A stretch of 58,022 bases of DNA from Alphaproteobacteria bacterium (GTDB taxonomy: Bacteria; Pseudomonadota; Alphaproteobacteria; Rhizobiales; Xanthobacteraceae), in assembly GCA_005884685.1 (NCBI GenBank), contig VBAH01000069.1:1-58022 (forward strand), given 5' to 3'. Under the pieces are notes generated by a model. It was given only the letters and a program-made list of their open reading frames with translations, did not search any database and was not told the origin of the DNA. Below, in pieces: positions 36,180 to 44,264 of the stretch (position 1 is its first letter; each line of letters starts with the position of its first letter). A program made the position numbers and the translations under genes.

Positions 36180-37349
36180 ATGACCGACAGCAACGACCGC
36201 TATGTCAAAACCGGCGTGTTCCTTGCGCCGTTTCATCCCGTGCGCGAAAACCCGCTCCTCGCGCTCGAGCGCGACATGGACCTCCTCGTTCACCTCGACA
36301 AGTTGAACTACCACGAGGCCTGGATCGGCGAGCATCATTCGGCCGGCTACGAGATCATCGCGTGTCCGGAGATGTTCATCGCGCAGGCCGCCGAGCGCAC
36401 GCGCCACATCCGGCTCGGCACCGGCGTCGTCTCGCTGCCGTACCACAATCCGTTCACCCTCGCGGGCCGCATGCAGCAGCTCGACTACCAGACGCGCGGG
36501 CGCGCGATGTTCGGCGTCGGTCCGGGCTCGCTCGTCTACGACGCGGAAAAAATGGGGATGTCCGCGGCCGACCAGCGCCGCAAGCTCGACGAGTCGCTCG
36601 ACGTGCTGGTCGAACTCATGGCCGGCAACACGGTGACGAAGAAGACCGACTGGTTCGACCTGCGCGAGGCGCGCCTGCAGTTGAAGAGCTACTCGCAGCC
36701 CACGATGGAGATGGCGGTCGCCTCGGCGCGTTCGCCGACCGGCGCGCTGCAGGCCGGCAAACACGGCATCGGCATGGTGTCGCTCGGCGGCACCTCGGAC
36801 GACGCGCTCAAGGCGCATGCGGCGAACTGGGGCGTCTACGAGGAGGCGGCGCAGAAAAACGGCAAGACCGCGGACCGGCGCAAGTGGCGCATCGTGACCT
36901 TCGCCCATGTCGCCGAGACGCGCGAGCAGGCGCGGGCGGATGTCGCGTTCGGGCTGAAGGACTTCAACCGTTACTTCAGCGAGGTCGCGACCTTCCCGAT
37001 CATCCCGCCTGGCATCGAGGCCGATCCGGCCGACTATCTCACCGCGTCGGGCCTCGCCTGCATCGGCACGCCGGAGGATTGCGTGCGCCATTTCGAGCGG
37101 CTGTGGGTGGGCTCGAACGGCGGCCTCGGCGGCATCCTGCTGCTCGCGCACAACTGGGCCGACTGGGCGGCGACGCAGCGCTCCTACGAACTGATGGCGC
37201 GCTATGTGCACCCGCATTTCCAGCGCAACGCGAACGCGCTGCGTGACTGGAGTTATAGCGACGCCGCCTCGAAATACGCGACCGCCGGCGCTGCGATGAA
37301 GGCCGCGGTGCAGGCCGCGACCGAGAAGTACCAGGCGGGCAAGGGGTGA
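36180..37349 (+). CDS. LLM-class flavin-dependent oxidoreductase (luciferase-like monooxygenase)
   Basis: 389 aa, bacterial-luciferase-like TIM barrel. Start TGVFLAPFHPVRENPLLALE; EAWIGEHHSAGYEIIACPEMF is the typical WxxEHH segment, and IRLGTGVVSLPYHNPFTLAG the flavin-side strand. FGVGPGSLVYDAEKMG and SARSPTGALQAGKHGIGM follow. These enzymes use FMNH2 from a separate reductase to oxidise substrates such as alkanes, aldehydes or aminopolycarboxylates. GGGAGGACTT precedes the ATG at 36180. No reductase gene is adjacent. Confidence 0.88.
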   Translation: MTDSNDRYVKTGVFLAPFHPVRENPLLALERDMDLLVHLDKLNYHEAWIGEHHSAGYEIIACPEMFIAQAAERTRHIRLGTGVVSLPYHNPFTLAGRMQQLDYQTRGRAMFGVGPGSLVYDAEKMGMSAADQRRKLDESLDVLVELMAGNTVTKKTDWFDLREARLQLKSYSQPTMEMAVASARSPTGALQAGKHGIGMVSLGGTSDDALKAHAANWGVYEEAAQKNGKTADRRKWRIVTFAHVAETREQARADVAFGLKDFNRYFSEVATFPIIPPGIEADPADYLTASGLACIGTPEDCVRHFERLWVGSNGGLGGILLLAHNWADWAATQRSYELMARYVHPHFQRNANALRDWSYSDAASKYATAGAAMKAAVQAATEKYQAGKG

Positions 37350-37357
37350 AGGTTGCA

Positions 37358-37384
37358 GGGCGCAATAGCGAAGCGGATTGCGCC
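37358..37384. repeat. Short palindromic repeat (GGGCGCAATAGCGAAGCGG type)
   Basis: GGGCGCAATAGCGAAGCGGA then TTGCGCC. GGCGCAAT pairs with ATTGCGCC. Same family as 34512-34588; it lies 8 bp after the LLM gene. Confidence 0.65.
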
Positions 37385-37464
37385 GGTTTGCGGAGCGCCG
37401 GCCGCAAAGGGAACTTTTTTGTGCCGCGGCCGTTTTCCTTCGACGCGAAGGGCAGGAGAAGGAC

Positions 37465-37662
37465 ATGGCCAACGCCCAGGTGAAGAAGCGCGGCGGCAAC
37501 CCCGATGGCCCGGTCAGCCGGCCCAAGGACGCGTCGCAGCAACCGCAACAGCGCGTGCTCGACCAGGAAGTCGACGACACCTTCCCGGCCTCCGATCCGC
37601 CCGCCAGCACCCAGCCGGTCGGCAAGGAGCCGCCGCCGCCGAAGCCGCGGCAGCCGGATTGA
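37465..37662 (+). CDS. Small disordered protein with TFPASDPPA core, copy 1
   Basis: 65 aa, rich in Pro, Gln, Lys and Asp, so probably disordered. The core is DDTFPASDPPASTQPVGKE. The same core recurs in the next gene (37707-37865). GGAGAAGGAC upstream of the ATG gives a good SD. Short proteins with an FPASDPP core are scattered through alphaproteobacteria, with no function known to me. No signal peptide or membrane segment. Confidence 0.75.
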   Translation: MANAQVKKRGGNPDGPVSRPKDASQQPQQRVLDQEVDDTFPASDPPASTQPVGKEPPPPKPRQPD

Positions 37663-37706
37663 CCTTGATGGCGGGCGCGCCCATGTGACCCGCGATGGAG
37701 GCACGC

Positions 37707-37865
37707 ATGGGCCGCAAGAAAGACAAGGCGCCGCCTGGAGACCTGAGCAAGGAAGAGCTCGCGGGCGAGCTCGAGGAGGGACTGGAAGAAACCTTCCCCG
37801 CCTCCGACCCGCCGGCCGCAACGCAGCCGGTGCACAAGCCGTCAGGCGAAAAGCGCGACTCTTAG
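37707..37865 (+). CDS. Small disordered protein with TFPASDPPA core, copy 2 (52 aa)
   Basis: 52 aa: MGRKKDKAPPGDLSKEEL, then an acidic helix-like stretch AGELEEGLEE, then TFPASDPPAATQPVHKP. The core TFPASDPPA and following TQPV are identical to those of copy 1, 44 bp upstream, but the first halves differ (acidic helix here, Gln/Lys-rich there). GGAGGCACGC precedes the ATG. The gene is short enough to be missed by automatic calling. A Hyphomicrobiales palindrome starts 4 bp after the stop. Confidence 0.7.
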   Translation: MGRKKDKAPPGDLSKEELAGELEEGLEETFPASDPPAATQPVHKPSGEKRDS

Positions 37866-37868
37866 TTT

Positions 37869-37917
37869 GAGCATGATCTTTTCCGAAAACCGGTACCCAC
37901 TTTTCGGGATCATGCTC
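37869..37917. repeat. Palindromic repeat (GAGCATGATC...GATCATGCTC)
   Basis: A 49-bp element with perfect 10-bp ends GAGCATGATC / GATCATGCTC and an inner CTTTTCCGAAAACCGG...CCACTTTTCGGG pairing. This is one of the best-known repeats of Bradyrhizobium- and Rhizobium-type genomes. It ends 3 bp before the ATG at 37921. Confidence 0.9.
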
Positions 37918-37920
37918 TAA

Positions 37921-38628
37921 ATGGCGCTGCAAAATCGCGTCGATCCGTTCGGCGAGCTGATTGCGACGCCCGCGCGCGGCACGTTGTTCGGAAATCGTGG
38001 CGGGCGCTTTCATCGCGACGACCGCACCCTGGGCAGGCGCCGCTGGGCCTCGCGCCAGTGGATCTGCTGCGTGTTGCAATTCAAGGGACGGCAACGCGCG
38101 GTCTGGGGACCCGGCTACACGGAATTGTTTTTCCTCGACGAGGTGACGGCATTCGCGGCCGGCCACCGGCCGTGCTTCGAATGCCGCCGCGCGGACGCGA
38201 AGGAATTTGCCGAGACATGGGCGAGGGCGAATGGCGGCAAAATTCCGCATGCGCCGGAGATGGATGCGGTGTTGCAGCGCGAGCGGCTCGACGGGCGCGG
38301 GAAGCGAATGCATGAGATGCGGGTCGAGGATTTGCCCGATGGCGTGATGCTCGCTCTCGACGGTGAGGCGGCGTCCGCCTTCGCCGTTCGCGGCTCACAC
38401 TTGTTGCGCTGGAGCGTGCGCGGTTACGTGGAAAAAACTGCTCGCCTGCGCGGTACCGCGAAGGTCCTCACGCCTGCGAGCATCGTCGCTGTCCTCGCGG
38501 CGGGTTATCGGCCGCGATGGCATCCGAGCGCTCAATTACTTCCGCTCGTCCCCGCGAAAGCGGGTACCCAAGACCGAGAAAAGAAAGAACTGGATTCCCG
38601 CTTGCGCGGGAATGAGCGGAACCGCTAA
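37921..38628 (+). CDS. Conserved uncharacterised protein with a repeat-derived C-terminus
   Basis: 235 aa. The core (about 1-205) looks like a conserved family: MALQNRVDPFGELIATPARG, PGYTELFFLDEVTAFAAGHR and RPCFECRRADAKEFAETWA, where C-x2-C could bind zinc. I know no function. The last 30 residues (VPAKAGTQDREKKELDSRLR and so on) are the translation of the palindromic repeat at 38541-38620, not part of the family. The ATG is three bases after another palindrome and has no SD of its own. Confidence 0.7.
   Translation: MALQNRVDPFGELIATPARGTLFGNRGGRFHRDDRTLGRRRWASRQWICCVLQFKGRQRAVWGPGYTELFFLDEVTAFAAGHRPCFECRRADAKEFAETWARANGGKIPHAPEMDAVLQRERLDGRGKRMHEMRVEDLPDGVMLALDGEAASAFAVRGSHLLRWSVRGYVEKTARLRGTAKVLTPASIVAVLAAGYRPRWHPSAQLLPLVPAKAGTQDREKKELDSRLRGNERNR
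38541..38620. repeat. Palindromic repeat (CCCGCGAAAGCGGG type) inside a coding frame
   Basis: TCGTCCCCGCGAAAGCGGG, spacer, then GATTCCCGCTTGCGCGGGAA TGAGCGG. Same family as 19037-19104. It lies within the 3' end of the reading frame at 37921-38628 and encodes its last residues. Confidence 0.8.
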
Positions 38629-38870
38629 GCCGCGACGCACCCGCCCGCCTTCACCTTGCGCTCCGTCGATGCGGGAAATTTTGCCGGCCTGTCGGCCGGC
38701 CGCACCGGACGGCGCACCAGTTCGCCGCCGCAATTCGGGCATCGCCCCTTCAGCACGCCTTCGGCGCAGGCCTTGCAGAACGTGCATTCGAACGAGCAAA
38801 TCATCGCGTCGCGCGTCTCCGGCGGCAGGTCGCGGTCGCAGCATTCGCAGTTCGGTCGCAGCGCCAGCAT
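38625..38870 (-). CDS. DUF1272 zinc-ribbon-like small protein
   Basis: 81 aa. MLALRPNCECCDRDLPPETR and MICSFECTFCKACAEGVLKG, then RCPNCGGELVRRP: a Cys-rich two-site zinc-binding fold matching DUF1272, whose members have a CE-CC...C-x3-C-x2-C-x2-C...C-x2-C layout. The C-terminus is basic. It follows the RraA-like gene by 3 bp and is presumably co-transcribed. Its stop overlaps that of the convergent gene by 4 bp. Function unknown. Confidence 0.85.
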   Translation of the reverse strand: MLALRPNCECCDRDLPPETRDAMICSFECTFCKACAEGVLKGRCPNCGGELVRRPVRPADRPAKFPASTERKVKAGGCVAA

Positions 38871-38873
38871 GAT

Positions 38874-39554
38874 CTATCCTTTCAATGCCGCCTTGATCGC
38901 TTCCACCGTGCCGACTTCCTTCGCGGCCTTGATGATGCGCGCCTCGCGCGCGTTGAGGTCGTCGAGGGCGGGCTTCATCTTGTCGATGATCTCGAGCGGC
39001 ACCACCACCGCGCCATGCTGGTCGGCGTGGATCAGGTCGCCCGAGTTCACCTTCATGCCGTGCACCGTCACCGCAACGCCGAAGTCCTCGACATGCGTGT
39101 AGGCATGCGACGGCGAGAGCGAGCCCGCGAGCATCTGGAAGCCCGGCGCGATCATCGGGATGTCTCGGATCGAGCCGTTGGTGACGACCCCGCGGCAGCC
39201 GAGCGCCTTGTAGATGTTGGACTGCACCTCGCCCCAGAACGCGCCGTAACCGACCTCGTCGTCGAGGTCCTCGATCACCGCGATGCTCGGCCGCGGCTCC
39301 GAGGCGACGTAATCGAGATAGTCCATGCGCTTGGCCATGTAGTCGCCGGCCGCGACCTTGTCCTTCGCTTTCGCCGTCACTGTCTTGGCAAAGCCGACGA
39401 TCGGCGGCAGGTCGGGGAACGGGCAGAACAGGTGCTTGACCGTGTAGCCGTGGCCGCGACGCTCCGGCGCGACCATCTCGATGACATTGCACACCGTCGG
39501 CGTGTCCATCGAGGTCAAGAATTCCATTTGCTGTTTGGTCAACGTCGCGGGCAT
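38874..39554 (-). CDS. RraA-like / 4-hydroxy-4-methyl-2-oxoglutarate aldolase family protein
   Basis: 226 aa. The phosphohistidine-like RraA fold with the motif VVTNGSIRDIPMI (G-x-I-R-D: Arg and Asp are the active-site residues of HMG/CHA aldolases) and the C-terminal DLIHADQHGAVVVPLEIIDK. The family covers pyruvate-releasing aldolases and RNase E inhibitors; the aldolase role is more likely in a catabolic setting like this one. Two ATGs are possible, 39563 and 39554; the AAGGA spacing favours the second. DUF1272 follows in the same operon. Confidence 0.82.
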   Translation of the reverse strand: MPATLTKQQMEFLTSMDTPTVCNVIEMVAPERRGHGYTVKHLFCPFPDLPPIVGFAKTVTAKAKDKVAAGDYMAKRMDYLDYVASEPRPSIAVIEDLDDEVGYGAFWGEVQSNIYKALGCRGVVTNGSIRDIPMIAPGFQMLAGSLSPSHAYTHVEDFGVAVTVHGMKVNSGDLIHADQHGAVVVPLEIIDKMKPALDDLNAREARIIKAAKEVGTVEAIKAALKG

Positions 39555-39633
39555 GGCAGGCATTCCTTGTGCTCTGGGCCGCCGAACATTGCCGATTGGT
39601 TGGCGCTTTGCTAGTGCTCGCGGCGATCCTTCC

Positions 39634-40353
39634 ATGACGACGCCGGACAAAAGCGCGCCCGCGCCCTACTGGTCCCTTGCGGGGCTCGCGCAAGGAGCGC
39701 GCCTGTGCGGCGCGATGGTGCCCGGAACGGTGGTGTTTGCTGCCGCCTACGGCACGCTCGCGGCGCAGAAGGGCCTGACGCTCGGCGAAACGGTGCTGAT
39801 GAGCATGCTCGTCTTCGGCGGCGCCTCGCAGCTGGTTGCGCTGGAGGTGTGGACCAACCCGCTGACGCTCTGGACGGTCGTGTCGCTCGCGGCGGTGACG
39901 GCGATCGTCAATGCGCGCTTCCTCCTGATGGGCGCGACCTTGCGGCCCTGGTTCGGCGCGCTGCCGCAGTGGCAGGCCTATGCGGCGCTGAACGCGACCG
40001 TCGATGCCACCTGGCTGATCGCGATGCGCTACCGGGCGGAGGGCGGCGCGGACGCCTCGGTCTACGCCGGCGCCGGGCTGATGCTTTGGGCCGTATGGGT
40101 CGTCTCGGCGATCCCCGGTTATCTGCTCGGCGCATTCATCGCCGACCCGAAGCGGTTCGGTTTCGACCTGATGCTGCCGATCTTCTTCGCCGCGATGTTC
40201 GTTCCGCTCTGGCGCGGCGTGCGCCGCGCGGTCGGCTGGGCCGTCGCAGGCGTGGTGGCGCTGGTCGTTTCGTTCGTGCTGCCCGGCTGGTGGTTCATTG
40301 TGATCGGTGCGCTCACCGGCAGCATCGTCGGGGCGTTCATCGATGATCAATGA
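39634..40353 (+). CDS. azlC: AzlC-family branched-chain amino acid exporter, large subunit
   Basis: 239 aa with about 7 membrane segments. VPGTVVFAAAYGTLAAQKGL and MSMLVFGGASQLVALEVW carry the conserved small-residue-rich helix and the FGGASQ motif of AzlC. NARFLLMGATLRPWF follows. With AzlD it exports branched-chain amino acids or related solutes. The stop lies within the azlD start region (11-bp overlap). Its start is divergent from the RraA-like gene, 79 bp away. Confidence 0.88.
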   Translation: MTTPDKSAPAPYWSLAGLAQGARLCGAMVPGTVVFAAAYGTLAAQKGLTLGETVLMSMLVFGGASQLVALEVWTNPLTLWTVVSLAAVTAIVNARFLLMGATLRPWFGALPQWQAYAALNATVDATWLIAMRYRAEGGADASVYAGAGLMLWAVWVVSAIPGYLLGAFIADPKRFGFDLMLPIFFAAMFVPLWRGVRRAVGWAVAGVVALVVSFVLPGWWFIVIGALTGSIVGAFIDDQ

Positions 40354-40657
40354 GCCGCTGACGCATGGCGCGCTGATCGGAATTCTCGCGATGGCGGGCG
40401 CCACACTGATGACCCGCGTCGCCGGCTACTGGCTGATGGGCCACATTCCGCTGACGCGGCGCGTCCGGCGTTGCCTCGAAATTCTACCCGGCGCGATCAT
40501 GGCGGCGACCATCGTTCCGATCGTCGCGAAGGTCGGCCCGGTCGCGCTCATCGCCGTCATTGTCGCGGCGGGCAGCATGATGATCCGGCGCAACGAGTTC
40601 ATCGCGGTCGGACTCGCCGTCGCGGCTGCGTCGTTCGCGCGCGCTTATGGACTCTAG
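40343..40657 (+). CDS. azlD: AzlD-family small subunit of branched-chain amino acid exporter
   Basis: 104 aa with four hydrophobic segments. Typical AzlD features: GATLMTRVAGYWLMGHIPLT, RCLEILPGAIMAATIVPIVA and AAGSMMIRRNEFIAVGLAVA. Its ATG at 40343 overlaps the 3' end of azlC. It converges with the broken MFS gene (4 bp overlap of stops). Confidence 0.88.
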   Translation: MINEPLTHGALIGILAMAGATLMTRVAGYWLMGHIPLTRRVRRCLEILPGAIMAATIVPIVAKVGPVALIAVIVAAGSMMIRRNEFIAVGLAVAAASFARAYGL

Positions 40658-41802
40658 CGCTTCCAGAACAGCAGGATCACCGCCGCCATGAAGGTCTGCA
40701 TCGCGAGCACCATCGCGACACAGGCGGGCCAGCCGCCCACGTTCCAGGTCAGCCCGGGCAGTATCGCCCCGATGCTGCCGCCGACGTAGTAGGTGGTGGC
40801 GTAAAAACCGATCGCCGACGTGCGGCCGCTCTCCGCGGTGAGCGCCACGTAGCCGGTCGAGGTCGCCTGCACGATGAATCCGCCGCACGCCGCAACGGCG
40901 AGCCCCGCTATGATGGCGGGGAGGGAGGGCACCAGGGTCAGCAGCGCGCCGCACGCCCACAGGCCGATGGCTGCGGCGACGAGCGGGCGCCGGCCGAAGC
41001 GCGCGATGGCGCGCCCGAGCCCGAGCAGCGCAGCGGCGCCGGCGAGATACGTCACGAAGATCGCGCCGAGCAGGGTCGGCGACAGATTGAACGGCGGCGC
41101 CGCGAGCAGAAAGTTCACGTAGGTGAACAGCGCGACGAAGGTGAACAGCGTGCCGAAACCGACCGCGTAGGTGGCGAGCAGTTGCGGGTTGCGCAGATGC
41201 GCAAGCATCTGGCGGCGAGACACCGCAAGTCCCTCGGAGCGCGTGAAGTGACGCTCGCGCGGCAGGATGAGCGCGACCGCGATCCCGCACGCGAACGTCA
41301 TTGCGGCGGTCATGAGGAAGCCGGTGCGCCAGCCGACCAGGTCAGCGAGCAATCCCGACACGAGCCGGCCGGCAAATCCGCCGACGCTCGTCGCCGCCAC
41401 ATAGACGCCCATCGCCCCCATCGCCTGTGCGGGCGGCCATTCCTCGCCGATATAGGCTACGACGACCGTGAAGATCGGCGGCAGTGCGAGCCCCAGCATG
41501 AAGCGCCAGAAGATCAGCGCATGCAGGCTCGGTGCGAGCGCGATCATGATCAGGGGAACAGTCGCGACGATCATCGCAGCTGCGATCACGCGCTTGCGCC
41601 CGAGGATGTCGGCGATCGCGCCGGAGAACGGTGCCTAGATCGCGATCGCGAGCGTTGTGGCGGTCATGGTCAGGCTGATCTGCGCCGGGCTCGCGTCGAA
41701 CTCGCGCGCGAGCGAGGGCAGCAGGGATTGCGGGCCATACATATTGAAAAACGCGCAGAACCCCGGGATGCCGACCGCGGCGCGACGCAAGCTCTGGGTC
41801 AT
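40654..41802 (-). pseudogene. MFS transporter gene interrupted by an in-frame TAG
   Basis: Read through, this is a 382-aa major-facilitator protein. Codons 1-55 (MTQSLRRAAVGIPGFCAFFN, then MYGPQSLLPSLAREFDASPA, ending ...LAIAI) give helix 1 and part of helix 2. TAG follows at 41635-41637, and the same frame resumes with APFSGAIADILGRKRVI, the MFS loop 2-3 signature (G-x-x-x-D-x-x-G-R-K-R), and runs clean to 40654 with the remaining helices. The 311-residue tail from 41589 lacks helix 1 and is unlikely to work alone. A single base change would restore the frame. Likely an exporter of the arabinose/Bcr type. Confidence 0.8.
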
Positions 41803-41856
41803 GGGCTGACGCGGGTCATGAGCTGCGCATTATCTGCGAGGCACACCGGGAATGCA

Positions 41857-43383
41857 TCACCATGCGAGCGCGCCCCGGACACGTTGCAGCGTACCCTCCG
41901 GCGTCCCGGAGGCATCGATCTTGGTCCATTCCATCGCGCCGAGATCATAGCTGTCCTGCTGACGCGCGATGCGCGCATCGGCTTCGGAGGCGTCGCCGCT
42001 GCGGTTTCTGACGCGCGCGAGCCGCGTATCGATATCGGCGATAAGGAACAGGCCCTGGAAATGCGGCCCGCCGATTTCCGCGATTGCGGCGCGTTCCTCC
42101 GGCGCGGCGAAGACCGCATCGACAATCGCCGAATGCCCGGCGGCGAGGATGCGGCGGGCGTTGCCGGCGAGCGTTGCGTACACCTTGCGTGTCGTTTCCG
42201 CCGAATACGCCTCCGGCGGAAGCCGCGCGGTTTCGCCCACGCCGAACAGAATCTTGCGTTCGATGTCGGAGCGCAGCAGTACCGCGCCGGGGATGGGAAG
42301 GAGATCGGGCGCAAGCGCACGAGCCAGCGCGGACTTCCCGGTGCCCGATAGGCCGCCAATCGCGATGAGCCGCGGCGCGGGAGGCGTGATGAGATCGCGG
42401 GCGAATTGGAAATAGCTCTGCGCTCTCGCGGTGATCGCGGCGCGTTCGGTGGCGGAAACGTTCTCGAGCCGAGCGGCGGTGACCTTGGCACGGATTGCGG
42501 CACGCACGCTCATGAACAGCGGAAGCGCCGCAAGTGCATCGAGATTGCTGTCGCGGCCGGCCTCCACGAGATAACGGTTCAGCAGGATATTCGCGGCCTG
42601 CCTCAGCCCGCGCTCGGAGAGGTCCATAAGAAGAAAGGCAAGGTCATGGAGCACGTCGCCGCTTGCGATCAGCGGGTCGAACTCGATCGCGTCGAACAGC
42701 ACAGGACGGCCGCCGATCAGCGCAATGTTTCCGAGATGCAGGTCGCCGTGGCCGCGCCGGACCAGCCCTTGCGCGCCGCGCGCGCGCAACAGGGGCCGCA
42801 CACGATCGAGGGCGGCGCTGCATTCCCGCGCCAGCGCGGCGGCCGCACTTTCCGGGAATATCTCCGGCGTCTCGCGGAATTCGGTGTCGTTCTGCGCGAT
42901 GACGCGGGCGAGCATCTCGATCCAGGGCTCGGCTCCGGCCAGCGGCGCGCGCGCATGCGCCAGCACGACCGCCCGTGCGAGAGCATTCGCCAGCGAGGCG
43001 TCGATCTTTCCCCGGTCCGCCAGGCGATCGAGCGTTGCGCTCTCATCGAAACGGCGCATCTCGACCGCCCATTCGACAGGCTCGCCCGATCCGCCGAGCG
43101 CAAGCCTTCCATGCGCGCGCGTGATCGCGACGACGCGCAAATAGATCTCTGGCGCGGAGAGGCGGTTGACCGCGAGTTCTGCATCGCAGGCTGCCTTGCG
43201 TTGCGCCAGCGTCGAGTAGTCGAGAAACGGAAAGCGCACCGCACGCTTGACCTTGTAGGCGCGCTCGCCTGCGAGAAACACCGCGGCCGCATGCGTCTCG
43301 ATGCGCCGCACGGGCGCCCCTCCATGCGTCGCAGGATCGCAGAGCAGCGCGAAGGTCCCGGCTTGCGATTCTGTCTGGTGCAT
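41857..43383 (-). CDS. Bifunctional aminoglycoside-phosphotransferase-like / P-loop kinase fusion
   Basis: 508 aa from the ATG at 43383 (43410 also possible). Residues about 30-320 are an APH-type kinase-like domain with catalytic loop RRGHGDLHLGNIALI and DFG-like LFDAIEFDP. Residues about 335-508 are a P-loop kinase domain with Walker A GLSGTGKS and LLRSDIERKILFG resembling gluconate/shikimate-type small kinases. The same two-domain fusion is widespread in proteobacteria as an AAA family protein of unknown substrate. It stands alone, 54 bp from the MFS gene. Confidence 0.85.
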   Translation of the reverse strand: MHQTESQAGTFALLCDPATHGGAPVRRIETHAAAVFLAGERAYKVKRAVRFPFLDYSTLAQRKAACDAELAVNRLSAPEIYLRVVAITRAHGRLALGGSGEPVEWAVEMRRFDESATLDRLADRGKIDASLANALARAVVLAHARAPLAGAEPWIEMLARVIAQNDTEFRETPEIFPESAAAALARECSAALDRVRPLLRARGAQGLVRRGHGDLHLGNIALIGGRPVLFDAIEFDPLIASGDVLHDLAFLLMDLSERGLRQAANILLNRYLVEAGRDSNLDALAALPLFMSVRAAIRAKVTAARLENVSATERAAITARAQSYFQFARDLITPPAPRLIAIGGLSGTGKSALARALAPDLLPIPGAVLLRSDIERKILFGVGETARLPPEAYSAETTRKVYATLAGNARRILAAGHSAIVDAVFAAPEERAAIAEIGGPHFQGLFLIADIDTRLARVRNRSGDASEADARIARQQDSYDLGAMEWTKIDASGTPEGTLQRVRGALAW

Positions 43384-43517
43384 CCGCGAAACGGCCCCTG
43401 CCGTCCTCATATCACGCGGGACCGGGCAGATTGCGCGAAATCAATGTCTGGGTGCGCGATCCGTTGCCAATTGCCTGTAACGGCGGGACAATTGTCACCC
43501 CGCGCGGGAGCAAATCC

Positions 43518-43913
43518 ATGACGCAGCTGCCTCACGCCCTGAAACGCATCCGTCTCAACCTTGCCCGCTCGAAAGAGTTTCCGGGGGGCTCGGCTCGCCA
43601 CGGCTACGAATTCGTGGCGCCGCTCGACGCGAGGGGTCACATCGATCCGCAGCTGTGGAGCGAGTACCGGAAATTCTGTCGAGTCCGCCGCTTCTGGGGC
43701 AGCGAGGAGGAAGTGGGCCGTCTCGTCCACAAGCCTGGCGGCAGTGAGCACGCGCGCTGGGTGTTCGACTATGACGAGTCCGCAGACGACGACGACGAAG
43801 CAGGCTACCGGTTTGCCAGTCATGCGTTCCGTCCCGGCGAGTATGTTTCGATCCGCGACGAGGAGGGCGACCTGCACACGTTTCAAGTGGCGTCGGTCGA
43901 GCCCGCCGCCTGA
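43518..43913 (+). CDS. Small conserved protein of unknown function
   Basis: 131 aa. MTQLPHALKRIRLNLARSKE, then HGYEFVAPLDARGHIDPQLW, an acidic stretch DYDESADDDDEAGYRFASHA and the C-terminal RPGEYVSIRDEEGDLHTFQV. No signal peptide or membrane segment. It resembles a conserved Hyphomicrobiales hypothetical whose last third looks like a small beta-barrel. No function known to me. GGGAGCAAATCC precedes the ATG; an open frame starts at 43431. Confidence 0.7.
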   Translation: MTQLPHALKRIRLNLARSKEFPGGSARHGYEFVAPLDARGHIDPQLWSEYRKFCRVRRFWGSEEEVGRLVHKPGGSEHARWVFDYDESADDDDEAGYRFASHAFRPGEYVSIRDEEGDLHTFQVASVEPAA

Positions 43914-44179
43914 ACAAGCGCCCGCCGAGCGCTAGGTTGAACAAGTCGCACTTATCGACCAGAGGCTCGTCACGAGCCGGCCGATCTGGCAAACGCGAGA
44001 GACATCACTGTAAATTTCAGCAAACCGTGCAGCGATATTGTGCAGATTCTAAATCAACGCGCTGCGTAGCGCCGATTAACCGCATTGCTTAATAATTCCG
44101 TCAGACCTCATAAGCGTTATGCGCGCGAGCGCATGCGCGGCAATTGACGCTGCGTTCGCACAACCACGCGACGCTTGTT

Positions 44180-44203
44180 AACTTGACAATGTGTGGTCAA
44201 GTT
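44180..44203. promoter_or_regulatory. Inverted repeat AACTTGAC-N8-GTCAAGTT, candidate operator
   Basis: Perfect 8-bp arms with an 8-bp spacer, 62 bp before the XRE start codon. The left arm overlaps the TTGACA -35-like hexamer, so a protein bound here would block the promoter. The arm spacing (16 bp centre to centre) suits a dimeric helix-turn-helix protein on one or two faces of the helix. Confidence 0.6.
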
Positions 44204-44204
44204 T

Positions 44205-44220
44205 GGCGAAACGTTTCGCC
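44205..44220. promoter_or_regulatory. 16-bp perfect palindrome GGCGAAACGTTTCGCC, candidate operator
   Basis: A continuous palindrome directly after the first inverted repeat (one base between) and 44 bp before the XRE start codon. Its position overlaps the expected -10 region for the TTGACA box at 44183. Confidence 0.6.
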
Positions 44221-44264
44221 GCCCCACAAGCGTGCGCACGTGTAGTGTTCGCGAGGAGAGATTG

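Larger units (their letters stand above)
43914..44264. promoter_or_regulatory. Intergenic regulatory region (351 bp, AT-richer) upstream of the XRE gene
   Basis: No gene seen. GC is visibly lower from 44010 to 44110 than elsewhere in the window. It holds the two palindromes listed separately just before the regulator gene, and a TTGACA hexamer (44183-44188) inside the first of them, which is a plausible -35 box. Confidence 0.55.
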
